This document shows, in pieces, positions 44,125 through 53,068 of a stretch of 64,000 nucleotides of DNA; positions within the stretch are counted from its first letter, which is position 1, and the number at the start of each line of letters is the position of its first letter. The stretch comes from JAQVEM01 sp964610315 (GTDB lineage Bacteria > Actinomycetota > Humimicrobiia > Humimicrobiales > Humimicrobiaceae). Location: the NCBI GenBank assembly GCA_964610315.1, contig CAZSVM010000008.1, positions 28,301-92,300 on the forward strand, given 5' to 3'. The position numbers were made by a program, and so were the translations under genes. The notes beneath the pieces were generated by a model, which did not search any database, was not told the origin of the DNA, and saw nothing but the letters and a program-made list of their open reading frames with translations.

Positions 44125-45387
44125 ATGGATTCCCTAGCAATCAATCTGGATACAGTATGGGTGCTGGTAACTGCATTTATGGTATTTTTCATGCAGGCTG
44201 GATTCGCCATGGTAGAAACCGGTTTTACCAGAGCTAAAAATTCCGTAAACATTCTTATGAAGAATCTGATTGATTTTTGTGTTGGCAGTATTTTATTCTT
44301 CCTTGTCGGTTTCGGGTTAATGTTTGGTAAGGATGCCGGAGGCTTCATTGGAACCAATAATTTCGTTATCTCCGTAATTGGCCAATCGGATACTTCAAGT
44401 TTTGCCTTCTGGATATTTCAGACCGTATTTGCAGCTACAGCAGCCACCATAGTTTCGGGAGCGGTTTCGGAAAGAATCAAGTTTAAAAATTATTTAATTT
44501 ACTCCGTATTCATATCCGCCCTGATATATCCGGTAGTAGGACACTGGATCTGGGGAGGCGGCTGGCTGGCAAATATGGGTATGATCGATTTTGCCGGCTC
44601 TACGGTAGTTCATTCGGTAGGCGGATGGGCAGGCCTTGCCGGTGCTCTCATGCTGGGGCCAAGGCTGGGTAAGTATAATAAAGACGGGAGCTCCAATGCC
44701 ATAACCGGCCATAATATCCCACTGGCTGCACTGGGAGTATTTATTTTATGGTTTGGATGGTATGGATTTAACCCCGGCAGTACTCTTTCCGCAAACAGCC
44801 CGGCTATTTCCACTATAGCTGTAACTACCACTCTTGCCGCTTCAACCGGAGCATTGGCCACCATGTTCCTTACCTGGATAAAATATAAGAAGCCAGATGC
44901 TTCTATGACTTTGAATGGTGCATTGGCCGGATTGGTGGGTATTACCGCCGGATGTGCGGTTGTATCACCATATAGTGCTATGATTATCGGTGCATTGTGC
45001 GGAATAATTGTAAACGTATCCGTAGAAATACTTGATAAGAAACTTAGAATAGATGATCCAGTAGGAGCGGTATCTGTTCACGGCACCTGTGGATTCTTTG
45101 GAACCTTATTCGTAGGTCTTTTCGCACAATCGAAATATGCCAGCCTTGCTGGATTTGAAGGCGTAAACGGGTTGTTCTTTGGCGGTGGATGGAAACTGCT
45201 GCTTACCCAGTTTATAGGTGCAATCAGTGTGTTTGCATGGGCTTTTGGAACAATGCTTCTGATATTCTTCTTAATCAAAAAAACCATCGGGCTCAGAGTA
45301 TCCAGGGATACCGAACTCAAGGGGCTTGACATTGACGAACATGGTATGGAAGCATATAGTGGATTCCAGATATTTCAGAATGATTAA
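44125..45387 (+). CDS. amtB: Ammonium transporter
   Basis: 420 residues, 11 helices, inner membrane. Amt family blocks: FFMQAGFAMVETGFTRAKN, FWIFQTVFAATAATIVSGAVSERI, VVHSVGGWAGLAGALMLGPR, DDPVGAVSVHGTCGFFGTLFVGLF. The twin-His of the pore are at the family positions (VVHSVGG, SVHGTCG). ATG 44125 has TGGAGGT 5 bp upstream; the ATG at 44113 is part of that ribosome-binding site. glnK follows 35 bp later, the usual pair, in which GlnK closes AmtB. Confidence 0.95.
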   Translation: MDSLAINLDTVWVLVTAFMVFFMQAGFAMVETGFTRAKNSVNILMKNLIDFCVGSILFFLVGFGLMFGKDAGGFIGTNNFVISVIGQSDTSSFAFWIFQTVFAATAATIVSGAVSERIKFKNYLIYSVFISALIYPVVGHWIWGGGWLANMGMIDFAGSTVVHSVGGWAGLAGALMLGPRLGKYNKDGSSNAITGHNIPLAALGVFILWFGWYGFNPGSTLSANSPAISTIAVTTTLAASTGALATMFLTWIKYKKPDASMTLNGALAGLVGITAGCAVVSPYSAMIIGALCGIIVNVSVEILDKKLRIDDPVGAVSVHGTCGFFGTLFVGLFAQSKYASLAGFEGVNGLFFGGGWKLLLTQFIGAISVFAWAFGTMLLIFFLIKKTIGLRVSRDTELKGLDIDEHGMEAYSGFQIFQND

Positions 45388-45422
45388 AAAAATATAAATT
45401 TTTATGTGAAAAGAGGATAAAA

Positions 45423-45764
45423 ATGAAATTAATTATTGCTATGATTCAACCGTATAAATTACCGGACGTGAAAAAAGAATTATTCGATAATGAAATATAT
45501 AAAATGACCATAACTAATGTACTGGGATGCGGTCAGCAAAAAGGATACACAGAAACATATAGAGGAGTTATACACGAGGTCAATCTTCTTAAAAAAATCA
45601 GATTGGAAATAGCCGTAAATGAAGATTTTGTTGAACCTACCATTAATGCAATAAAAAAGGGCGCTTACACCGGTAATATTGGAGATGGAAAGATATTTGT
45701 CATTGACCTTCCCAGATGTATAAGAATCAGGACCGGTGAGGAAGGAATGGATGCTATTGGTTAG
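45423..45764 (+). CDS. glnK: PII nitrogen-signalling protein without the modifiable T-loop tyrosine
   Basis: 113 residues. MKLIIAMIQPYKLPDVKKEL and the C-terminal signature GDGKIFVIDLPRCIRIRTGEEGMDAI are PII. The T-loop reads GCGQQKGYTETYRGVIHEVN: the tyrosine modified by uridylylation or adenylylation (Tyr51 in RGAEY) is a His. Signalling would then depend only on ATP/ADP and 2-oxoglutarate. AAGAGGAT precedes the start. Co-transcribed with amtB, which it would regulate by direct binding. Confidence 0.93.
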   Translation: MKLIIAMIQPYKLPDVKKELFDNEIYKMTITNVLGCGQQKGYTETYRGVIHEVNLLKKIRLEIAVNEDFVEPTINAIKKGAYTGNIGDGKIFVIDLPRCIRIRTGEEGMDAIG

Positions 45765-45780
45765 GTAGAAAGATGTGATA

Positions 45781-45836
45781 TTTAACACAGATTTAACATG
45801 ATTTATGTAAATTTTTACCAAAATTAAGCTATAATG
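45781..45836 (+). promoter_or_regulatory. glnA promoter with GlnR-box-like repeats
   Basis: TTTAACACAGA (45781-45791) and TTTAACATGAT (45792-45802) are 11-bp repeats like those before amtB, followed by weaker units TTATGTAAATT and TTTACCAAAAT. TATAAT follows near 45831 without a good -35, which fits activation by the bound regulator. Confidence 0.68.
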
Positions 45837-45925
45837 TTATGTAATCTCTAAATTAATCTGTACCTTACGGATTACGATATATATAATTATTAATGTTTTA
45901 TCAATAAACCAAAAGGAGTGACGAT

Positions 45926-47263
45926 ATGGGAAAAATCGATGAAATGAGAGAGTACGTATTAAAAAAAGCTCATGAAAATAAAGTAAAATTTATAAGGTTA
46001 TGGTTTACAGATGTTCAGGGCTTTTTAAAGAGTTTTGCAATTACCATAGAAGAACTTGAAGGTGCTCTATCGGAAGGTATGGGATTTGATGGATCCTCTA
46101 TTGAGGGATATTCGAGAATAGAAGAAAGTGATGTCATTGCCATGCCCGATCCAAACACTTTCCAGATACTCCCCTGGAGACCTCAAGAACAAGGTGTTGC
46201 CAGGATGTTTTGCGATGTTCTGGAACCCGACGGTTCAAATTTTAAAGGTGATCCCAGATGGGTCCTAAAAAAGATGCTAAAGAAAGCAGGAGATATGGGG
46301 TACACCTTCTATGTTGGCCCGGAACTTGAATACTTTTATTTTAAAAGTGATGAGGGTGACCCTGTCATACTGGATAAGGGTGGGTACTTTGATCTTACTA
46401 CTTTAGACGTAGCTGGACCGCTGAGAAGAGATACCATACTTTACACCGAAGCTATGGGAATTGGAGTTGAATACTCTCATCACGAAGTAGCTCCGTCCCA
46501 GCATGAAATTGACCTCAGGTATACTGACGCTTTAACTATGGCAGACAATGTTATGACTTATAAAGTTATTGTCAAAGAAGTTGCTACTGAACACGGGGTA
46601 TATGCTACCTTTATGCCCAAGCCGTTATTTGGAGAAAATGGAAGTGGGATGCATACCCACCAGTCACTATTCAAGGGAGATAAGAATGCATTCTTTGACA
46701 CCAATGATAAGTTCCATCTGTCCCCTACCGGTAAATACTATATTGCCGGAATCTTAAAACACTGTAAAGAGATAACAGCTATAACAAATCAATGGGTAAA
46801 TTCCTACAAAAGACTGGTGCCTGGATATGAAGCCCCGGTTTACATATCCTGGGCCAGAAGAAACAGATCCACTCTGGTTAGAGTACCCATGTATAAGCCA
46901 AAAAAAGAACAAGCCACAAGAATTGAATTTAGAAGCCCTGACCCCGCCTGCAATCCCTATCTTGCATTTAGCGTAATGCTGGCAGCCGGCCTGGAAGGTA
47001 TAAAAAATCGATATAAACTTCCTGAGCCCATAGAAGAAAATATATATGAATTAGATCCAATCAGAAGAGAAGAAGCAGGAATAGAAATTCTTCCCGACAA
47101 CTTACTTGAAGCAGTAAAGCTTATGGAAGACAGTAATTTAGTAAAGGAAACTCTTGGAGAACATATATTCACAAAATTTATAGAAAACAAAAAAATTGAA
47201 TGGGATAGATATAAAACTCATGTTTCCAAATATGAGCTGGATTCTTATCTTCCTCTCTTATAG
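45926..47263 (+). CDS. glnA: Glutamine synthetase, type I-alpha
   Basis: 445 residues. Ligates ammonia to glutamate using ATP. MGFDGSSIEGYSRIEESD (feedback-sensitive Arg of the alpha type), GPELEYFYF, EVAPSQHEIDLRYTDALTMADN, MHTHQSLF, NSYKRLVPGYEAP, RIEFRSPDPACNPYLAFSVMLAAGL. The NLYDLP adenylylation site of the beta type is absent (ENIYELDPI) and there is no 25-residue insertion. AAAGGAGTGA before the ATG. Own promoter with GlnR boxes, and a strong terminator downstream. Confidence 0.96.
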   Translation: MGKIDEMREYVLKKAHENKVKFIRLWFTDVQGFLKSFAITIEELEGALSEGMGFDGSSIEGYSRIEESDVIAMPDPNTFQILPWRPQEQGVARMFCDVLEPDGSNFKGDPRWVLKKMLKKAGDMGYTFYVGPELEYFYFKSDEGDPVILDKGGYFDLTTLDVAGPLRRDTILYTEAMGIGVEYSHHEVAPSQHEIDLRYTDALTMADNVMTYKVIVKEVATEHGVYATFMPKPLFGENGSGMHTHQSLFKGDKNAFFDTNDKFHLSPTGKYYIAGILKHCKEITAITNQWVNSYKRLVPGYEAPVYISWARRNRSTLVRVPMYKPKKEQATRIEFRSPDPACNPYLAFSVMLAAGLEGIKNRYKLPEPIEENIYELDPIRREEAGIEILPDNLLEAVKLMEDSNLVKETLGEHIFTKFIENKKIEWDRYKTHVSKYELDSYLPLL

Positions 47264-47321
47264 GTTTTAATTGAAAATTTTAATTCTATCCTCACATAAA
47301 TATGTAGGGTATAATAAAAAA

Positions 47322-47353
47322 GATCCTGCTTTCAATAAGCAGGATCTTTTTTT
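47322..47353 (+). terminator. Rho-independent terminator of glnA
   Basis: 10-bp stem GATCCTGCTT / AAGCAGGATC with loop TCAAT, followed by seven T; an A run on the other side would let it work for the opposite strand too. Confidence 0.92.
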
Positions 47354-47442
47354 AAATTAACTTTTTTCAATATACAATGTTTGATTGCAGAGGTTCATCC
47401 TATTTAATCAATTTAGTTTTCAATAATTCAAATTACCTGAAA

Positions 47443-48048
47443 TCAATCAACCAGTTTCAATAACAGACTTAAAGCGATACAGAAACCGCCTGCAATAATC
47501 ATTTTTATGCCGCTTACTATTAGGTTGCTGCGGGAGATTTTTCCCAAAAACAGACCTATTCCAAATAAAATTAAAAAAGCCAGTGTAAAACCACTGTAAT
47601 AACAAATATTAATTGGTATAAACTTTCCAAGAAGGAAAGGAATCAAAGGAATAAAAGCCATTATCACCGGTGATAGGCCATTTACTGCAGCAAGCAACGC
47701 TACAGCAAATTTTTGTGCTCTGGATATTATGGTCTCATCCAAATTATAAAGCATCGATTCTTCAAGATCATACATTTCCTTTTTTCTTTCGGCTGTTTCA
47801 CTGTTATAGGCACTCCACACACCGGAAACACCAAGAGAAATACATATGGCCATACCGGTTATTACGACATGTTTATATTCCTTAACCCCAATAATATAGT
47901 TTCCCACCAGAATACCAATGCTGGTAATTACACCGTCAAAACCATTTACAGCAAAATATCTTCTTACGATTTTAGAAATATTGGCAATTTTGTTATACGC
48001 CTTTACCTGCTCCACATAAGTTAAAAAACTTTTTTTTATCCTATTCAT
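47443..48048 (-). CDS. VIT1/CCC1-family membrane protein
   Basis: 201 residues, five helices. IVRRYFAVNGFDGVITSIGILVGNYIIG matches the first-helix block of VIT/CCC1 iron/manganese transporters (NGFDGxxT), followed by GMAICISLGVSGVWSAYNSETAERKKE with the acidic cytoplasmic stretch. Bacterial relatives move Fe2+ or Mn2+ or have unknown cargo. Alone on its strand, divergent to none, following the glnA terminator. Confidence 0.75.
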   Translation of the reverse strand: MNRIKKSFLTYVEQVKAYNKIANISKIVRRYFAVNGFDGVITSIGILVGNYIIGVKEYKHVVITGMAICISLGVSGVWSAYNSETAERKKEMYDLEESMLYNLDETIISRAQKFAVALLAAVNGLSPVIMAFIPLIPFLLGKFIPINICYYSGFTLAFLILFGIGLFLGKISRSNLIVSGIKMIIAGGFCIALSLLLKLVD

Positions 48049-48182
48049 TTAAAATCCAAAGCCCTTCAAAACTGCATAAAAACTGCTCATATTTTTATAT
48101 TGGTAAATATAATATTAACACATACTTAAGGACAATATTAACTGCAATTATCTAAATATCTAAAAATGTATTTGTAATGTAC

Positions 48183-48980
48183 TTATAATTTTACATATTT
48201 ATATATAGCTTCCGCTACACCATCCCTATCATTATCACTAACCACAAAATCTGCTGATTTTTTTACTATTTCCGGGGAATTATTCATGGCAATACCTATG
48301 CCTGCAAATTTTATAATACCCAGGTCATTTTCGCTGTCTCCTATTGCCAAAACCTGATTTCTTCTGACACCGGTCAACTTCGAGACTTTTTTAATACCAA
48401 AAACTTTCCCTGCCTTCCTGTTTAGCACATTTAGATAATAGGGCCCTCCCCTTCTGGTTTTTATATCTTTTCTAATATTTAGCTTTAAGAAATTATTAAA
48501 TTGATCATCTTCTTCTATAGTTATGGTAAAAAGAAGAGAATTTTCAGTAATTTCATCCACCATCAGGTCTTTCACTTTTATCATAGGCTCACCGGACATA
48601 GCCAGATTTTCCAGATAGGGGTGCCCCTTTTCATAATAAACTACTCCATCTGTCGTCCCTATGGCACAACCTCTTTTCCACTCCCGCGCCATTTTTATCA
48701 CTTCCATACAGGATATTCTGGAGATTTTTAATGCAGCCAGAATATTTGAATTTTTATCAATAATAGCCGTTCCACCATATACTATTTGTGGATCCACTAA
48801 ATTCAATTCCCTGATTATCCTGTCTACGAACACTATAGACTTACCGGTGGACAAAACAACTTTTATGCCTCTACTCAGACATTCCGCTATAGCTTTCTTG
48901 TTCCTGTCGCTTATTCTGGACTTTGAATTTAATAGTGTCCCGTCTAAATCAACGGCAACTAATTTTATTGGCTTATTCAA
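48183..48980 (-). CDS. Cof-type HAD hydrolase
   Basis: 265 residues. HAD motifs: VDLDGTLLNSKSRI (nucleophile Asp), LSTGKS, KVFGIKKVSK (motif III Lys), and AIGDSENDLGIIKFAGIGIAMNNS (motif IV). The C2B cap (about 85-190) classes it with Cof/YidA sugar- or cofactor-phosphate phosphatases; archaeal phosphoglycolate phosphatases are similar. Substrate not assigned. It is followed by no obvious operon partner; the SPFH gene ends 36 bp upstream of its start on the same strand. Confidence 0.9.
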   Translation of the reverse strand: MNKPIKLVAVDLDGTLLNSKSRISDRNKKAIAECLSRGIKVVLSTGKSIVFVDRIIRELNLVDPQIVYGGTAIIDKNSNILAALKISRISCMEVIKMAREWKRGCAIGTTDGVVYYEKGHPYLENLAMSGEPMIKVKDLMVDEITENSLLFTITIEEDDQFNNFLKLNIRKDIKTRRGGPYYLNVLNRKAGKVFGIKKVSKLTGVRRNQVLAIGDSENDLGIIKFAGIGIAMNNSPEIVKKSADFVVSDNDRDGVAEAIYKYVKL

Positions 48981-49015
48981 TTCCCTAAAATTTTAACTTT
49001 ATTTATTTTGTAAAG

Positions 49016-49933
49016 TTATTGGCTCTCTTCTTCTGATGATTCCTGTATTTCTGTTTGCGGTGTATACTGGTAAGAGTCACTTACTTGCTCCTGCAGCTTG
49101 CCCAAATCGATAAAGGGGACGATTCCCTGTTCGGGAAGTATTCCCCAAGAAATATTAGGGGACAATTTCTGTATGAATTCAAGCTGTATTATTTGCGGGT
49201 AAGCCTTAAGAGCCTCCCCTTTGATCTCGATTTGCTTTGCTTCTGCCTCTGCCTGTATTATTGTCTGTTCCTTTTTTATTTTTTCCTGTTCAAGGATATT
49301 CTCTTCTACTACGATTCTTTCTTCCGCAATTTGTTTCTCTTCCAGAACATTGAAATATTCTTCGGTAAAATCTATTTTTCTAAGTAGAAAATCATCCAGG
49401 ATTATTCCGTTTTCTTCAAATATAGGCTTCAGGGTATTTCCAATCTCCTGTTGAACATCGAATACCTGCTCGGAATAAAGCTGAGCGGCAGTATATTTTT
49501 TGGGTATATTTCGGGATAAAGACCTTGTCTCCGTTTTAACTACTTTTTCTACCAGATTATCCATAGTCCCGATATTATTGTATATCCACTCCGCTTGCTT
49601 GCCGTCAATAGAAAATCTTATAGTGTATTTCAGTTGTATCTGCTGACCGTCCGAAGAAGTGGTATCTACTGAATAATCAGGATAATTGGCTTCACTTGTC
49701 TCCGGTAAATCACTGGTTTCATAAGTAACCTGCCTGGTTGAATAATTTACCGTATTCTGAATAAAAGGTATTTTCATATGTATGCCGGGTTCAAAAGTAA
49801 CCCCTATCGTTTTCCCAAATTGGGTTAGAACTCTTACATTTCCGGCCTGAACTATAACAAAACTGTTAAATAACAGAATTAAAACTACCACCAAAATACC
49901 AACCCCTATAATTATCTTTGGTATCAATTTCAT
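49016..49933 (-). CDS. SPFH/prohibitin-family membrane protein
   Basis: 305 residues. N-terminal membrane helix (about 7-27), then the SPFH domain (QAGNVRVLTQFGKTIGVTFEPGIHMKIPF; LKYTIRFSIDG), a long Glu/Gln/Lys-rich coiled coil (about 195-250) and a Gln/Glu-rich tail. HflC/prohibitin-like, probably forming large rings on the membrane; no HflK or FtsH partner is adjacent. A/G-rich ribosome-binding site GGAGG before the ATG. Confidence 0.88.
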   Translation of the reverse strand: MKLIPKIIIGVGILVVVLILLFNSFVIVQAGNVRVLTQFGKTIGVTFEPGIHMKIPFIQNTVNYSTRQVTYETSDLPETSEANYPDYSVDTTSSDGQQIQLKYTIRFSIDGKQAEWIYNNIGTMDNLVEKVVKTETRSLSRNIPKKYTAAQLYSEQVFDVQQEIGNTLKPIFEENGIILDDFLLRKIDFTEEYFNVLEEKQIAEERIVVEENILEQEKIKKEQTIIQAEAEAKQIEIKGEALKAYPQIIQLEFIQKLSPNISWGILPEQGIVPFIDLGKLQEQVSDSYQYTPQTEIQESSEEESQ

Positions 49934-50026
49934 TTTTTACCTCCATATTTTTATTATACTTTTTCAAATTTTTTTATAATATCACTACATTTTTGCTATC
50001 ATATTTTTACTTAAGTTTATCCTGCC

Positions 50027-50380
50027 TCAGGGTTGAATAAAAAACAAGTGGCTCTCGCATTTACAATCCGATGACCCAAACCCTTTAATCGGAGCAGCTA
50101 TGATTCCCATTTTTTTAGCAACATCACATTCTATCTTCCTGTTACTGTTAAGACAATATATACAATCGATATCCACATAAGAATTTGAGAGAAAATAATC
50201 GATATGCCAGAATTTTTTTCTTCTCTTCCCTAAATGTCTGGACACTCTATTCTCTATACCTCCCAGAGCAGAACCTACATAAAGGTAAAAACCTTCTTTA
50301 AAGTTGAGTGTTCCAAGCTTTCCGATCTTTATGTATTGGGACTTTTTACATTTAATCAACAGGCAATATGAACCTTTCAT
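50027..50380 (-). CDS. GIY-YIG/DUF123-family small protein
   Basis: 117 residues. GSYCLLIKCKKSQYIKIGKLGTLNFKEGFYLYVGSALGG is the DUF123 form of the GIY-YIG fold; later RKKFWHIDYFLS and a C-terminal CKCESHLFF. Related to the UvrC-type nuclease fold, but DUF123 members have no proven activity. It follows lipA by 29 bp on the same strand. Confidence 0.82.
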   Translation of the reverse strand: MKGSYCLLIKCKKSQYIKIGKLGTLNFKEGFYLYVGSALGGIENRVSRHLGKRRKKFWHIDYFLSNSYVDIDCIYCLNSNRKIECDVAKKMGIIAAPIKGFGSSDCKCESHLFFIQP

Positions 50381-50409
50381 CCCGGTATATTTTTCTATGT
50401 TCCTGTTAT

Positions 50410-51330
50410 TTATAAGTAAAATTTTGACGCTGGAATATTCTTAAATTTATTATCATCCCACTTACGTTTCCTTAATACCTCGTTCAGCATCACAGCAGCA
50501 TTATAGGAAGACCTTACGAATATACCGCTGGCTACTGCCTTAAAACCAAAGTTCTCTGCTAATTCCCTTATGTCTTCGAATTCTTCCGGACTATAATACT
50601 TTTCAACCGGCAGGTTCGAATGGGAAGGCCTGAGGTACTGTCCTATGGTAACCATGTCGCAATTTACTTTTTTTAAGTCTGCCAGCAATTCTATTATTTC
50701 TTCCTTTTCTTCCCCCAGACCCAGCATAAAACCGGATTTTGTAAAAATGCCCGGTTTTATTGATTTGGCAGACTTTAATATATCAAGCGAGATTTTATAA
50801 TCTGAAAATTTTTTAACCTTTTTAAAATTTTTCCTGACTGTTTCCATATTATGATTTAACACGCTCAAATTTTGTTTGAGAATAAACTCCAGAGTATCGG
50901 TATCTCCTTTAAAATCGGGAATAAGGCATTCTATCCCGGAAACTGAATTCAATTCGTTTATTTCTCTTATGGTTCTGGCAAAATGAGAACCTCCACCATC
51001 GGGAAGATCGTCTCTGGTTACCGAGGTTATAACTACATATTTCAACCCCATTAATCGTACAGCCTCCGCAACTCTGGAAGGCTCACTCTCATCCAGCATT
51101 TCCGGTTTCCCGGATTTTACACCGCAAAAACCGCAGTTTCTGGTACAAATATCCCCCATTAACATAAAGGTTGCAGTTTTATTTTTAAAACATTCAAAAA
51201 TATTGGGGCACTTTGCACTCTGACAAACTGTGTTTAGATGTAAATCACTAATAAGAGTTTTAATTTGATAAATTACTGAGCTATCCGGATTTATCTTTTT
51301 CTTTAGCCAATCAGGTGTTCTATTGGACAA
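50410..51330 (-). CDS. lipA: Lipoyl synthase
   Basis: Radical-SAM enzyme adding two sulfurs to octanoyl groups on lipoyl domains. 306 residues. Auxiliary cluster motif CQSAKCPNIFEC (about 36-47), radical-SAM motif CTRNCGFC (about 62-69), TSVTRDDLPDGG, and the C-terminal RSSYNA with the auxiliary-cluster Ser. Starts at TTG (51330), overlapping the parB stop by 11 bp, so translation is coupled to parB, an unusual operon partner. Confidence 0.95.
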   Translation of the reverse strand: MSNRTPDWLKKKINPDSSVIYQIKTLISDLHLNTVCQSAKCPNIFECFKNKTATFMLMGDICTRNCGFCGVKSGKPEMLDESEPSRVAEAVRLMGLKYVVITSVTRDDLPDGGGSHFARTIREINELNSVSGIECLIPDFKGDTDTLEFILKQNLSVLNHNMETVRKNFKKVKKFSDYKISLDILKSAKSIKPGIFTKSGFMLGLGEEKEEIIELLADLKKVNCDMVTIGQYLRPSHSNLPVEKYYSPEEFEDIRELAENFGFKAVASGIFVRSSYNAAVMLNEVLRKRKWDDNKFKNIPASKFYL

Positions 51331-52180
51331 TTTTACTCACTATTCTTTCAAGATCTTTAACGGAACCAAATTCTACAATAATCCTACCCTTTTTTTTACT
51401 CATGGTTATTTTAACCGGTGCATCAAGATAATCGGATATTTTACTGGATATTTCAGGCAGCTTACTGAATTGTAAAATCTTTTTAGTTTTTGTCTCCCCG
51501 GCAAGTTTTTTTCTTCTGCCAATTATTCTTTCAACGTCTCTTACACTTAGATCATTTTTTATAATTAAATTGGCAATTTTTATCTTTTCTGCCTCTCCAT
51601 CCACAGCTAATATAGATCTGGCATGACCTTCACTTATACTCTCTTCATTTATTAATTTTTGTACTTCTATGGGAAGAGAGAGCAGTCTTAATGAATTGGT
51701 TATCGATACCCTGCTTTTACCGATCTTTTTTGAAAGTTGTTCATGGGTTATTTTAAACTCATCTATAAGGTGCCTGAATGTATAGGCCTTTTCCATAGGA
51801 CTTAAATTATCCCTGTGGATATTTTCGATAAGAGCCATCTCCAGGGAAGAAATATCGTCAACATCACTAACAATAATAGAAGGAATGGTATTTATACCAA
51901 TTTTCTTGGTAGCCCTATATCTCCTCTCTCCGGTAACTATTTCGTACTTCTCCCCACCATCAAGTTTTCTAACCACTATAGGTTGAATAACTCCAAATTC
52001 TTTTATCGATTCGGCAAGCTCCATCAGTGATTCATCATTAAATCTGTTTCTTGGCTGATTCTTGTTTGGAATAATTTTATCCAAGGGTAACTCTACCACT
52101 GTGTTAGGTTCGCTTTCGGGAGTCTTACTTACGGTTGGAATTAATGCACCCAGTCCTCTACCTAATCCCCTTCTAGCCAT
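51320..52180 (-). CDS. parB: Chromosome-partitioning protein ParB (Spo0J)
   Basis: 286 residues. N-terminal CTPase/ParB box (DKIIPNKNQPRNRF, ESIKEFGVIQPIVV, YEIVTGERRYRATKKI, ENIHRDNLSPMEKA), helix-turn-helix THEQLSKKIGKSRVSITNSLRLL, and a C-terminal dimer domain. Binds parS and loads SMC. Two perfect parS sites lie 3.5-5 kb upstream. Overlaps parA by 8 bp. Confidence 0.96.
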   Translation of the reverse strand: MARRGLGRGLGALIPTVSKTPESEPNTVVELPLDKIIPNKNQPRNRFNDESLMELAESIKEFGVIQPIVVRKLDGGEKYEIVTGERRYRATKKIGINTIPSIIVSDVDDISSLEMALIENIHRDNLSPMEKAYTFRHLIDEFKITHEQLSKKIGKSRVSITNSLRLLSLPIEVQKLINEESISEGHARSILAVDGEAEKIKIANLIIKNDLSVRDVERIIGRRKKLAGETKTKKILQFSKLPEISSKISDYLDAPVKITMSKKKGRIIVEFGSVKDLERIVSKIVQ

Positions 52181-53003
52181 TTTCTATCACTTCCTTTGTA
52201 AAATTGCTATAAGCTTCTGCCCCCTTGCATTCAGGGTCATACTCCATTATAGGCTTACCGTAACTTGGTGCCTCACTGAGTCTGACGTTTCTCGGGATAA
52301 CTGTTTTATATACCTTTTCCGAAAAATTATTTTTAACTTCTTCAATCACCTGTCCGGCGAGCTTTATCCTTGGGTCATACATGGTCATTATTGCCCCCTT
52401 TATTTTTAAAATATCATTCAAGTTCTTTTTCACCAGGTTTATGGTATTTAAAAGCTGGCCCAGTCCTTCAAGCGCATAATATTCACACTGTATTGGTATA
52501 ATAACCTCTTTAGCTGCTGTTAGCGCATTAATGGTCAAAAGCCCCAATGCCGGCGGGCAGTCAATTAATATAAAATCATAATCTTTTTCAATTTTACTTA
52601 CAGCCTCCTTTAATCTAAACTCTCTCTTTAAACTTGAAACCAGTTCTACCTCTGCTCCTGCAAGCTGTATGGAGGATGGAAGAACCTTCAGATTTTCATA
52701 TTGGGTATCTAAAATTACTTCAACTGGTTCCCTATCATGGATTAGAATATCATAAATAGATTCCTTGATATCAGAAGGGTTTATACCCAGGCCACTTGTT
52801 GAATTACTCTGGGGATCAAGATCTATCAGTAATGTTTTATACCCGTAGGAACTTAAATAAGCAGAAACATTTACTGCGGTAGTGCTTTTCCCCACTCCTC
52901 CCTTTTGATTTGTAATAGCGATTATTCTTCTTAGGTTTCCTTTTCCCAACCGCTCATTCCGATTCTTTTTTTTAATTATTCTATTAAAAAATCTCATCTG
53001 CAA
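52173..53003 (-). CDS. parA: Chromosome-partitioning ATPase ParA (Soj)
   Basis: 276 residues. Deviant Walker A TNQKGGVGKSTTAVN, Walker B DFILIDCPPALG, QCEYYALEGLGQL. Relative to Soj it has about 26 extra basic residues in front of IIAITNQKGG; the assigned TTG and the ATG at 52997 lack a ribosome-binding site, so the true start may be the in-frame TTG nearer the Walker A motif. Partner of ParB. Confidence 0.94.
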   Translation of the reverse strand: MQMRFFNRIIKKKNRNERLGKGNLRRIIAITNQKGGVGKSTTAVNVSAYLSSYGYKTLLIDLDPQSNSTSGLGINPSDIKESIYDILIHDREPVEVILDTQYENLKVLPSSIQLAGAEVELVSSLKREFRLKEAVSKIEKDYDFILIDCPPALGLLTINALTAAKEVIIPIQCEYYALEGLGQLLNTINLVKKNLNDILKIKGAIMTMYDPRIKLAGQVIEEVKNNFSEKVYKTVIPRNVRLSEAPSYGKPIMEYDPECKGAEAYSNFTKEVIENG

Positions 53004-53068
53004 ATCAAAATTTAGCTATACTTATGCTTTTGGCCTTTTGTGTAAATACCTATAATAAAGCACCTCTC

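Noticed and set aside
47713..48024. 103-codon plus-strand frame
   Set aside because: Antisense to the VIT/CCC1-like gene, which has recognisable conserved blocks.
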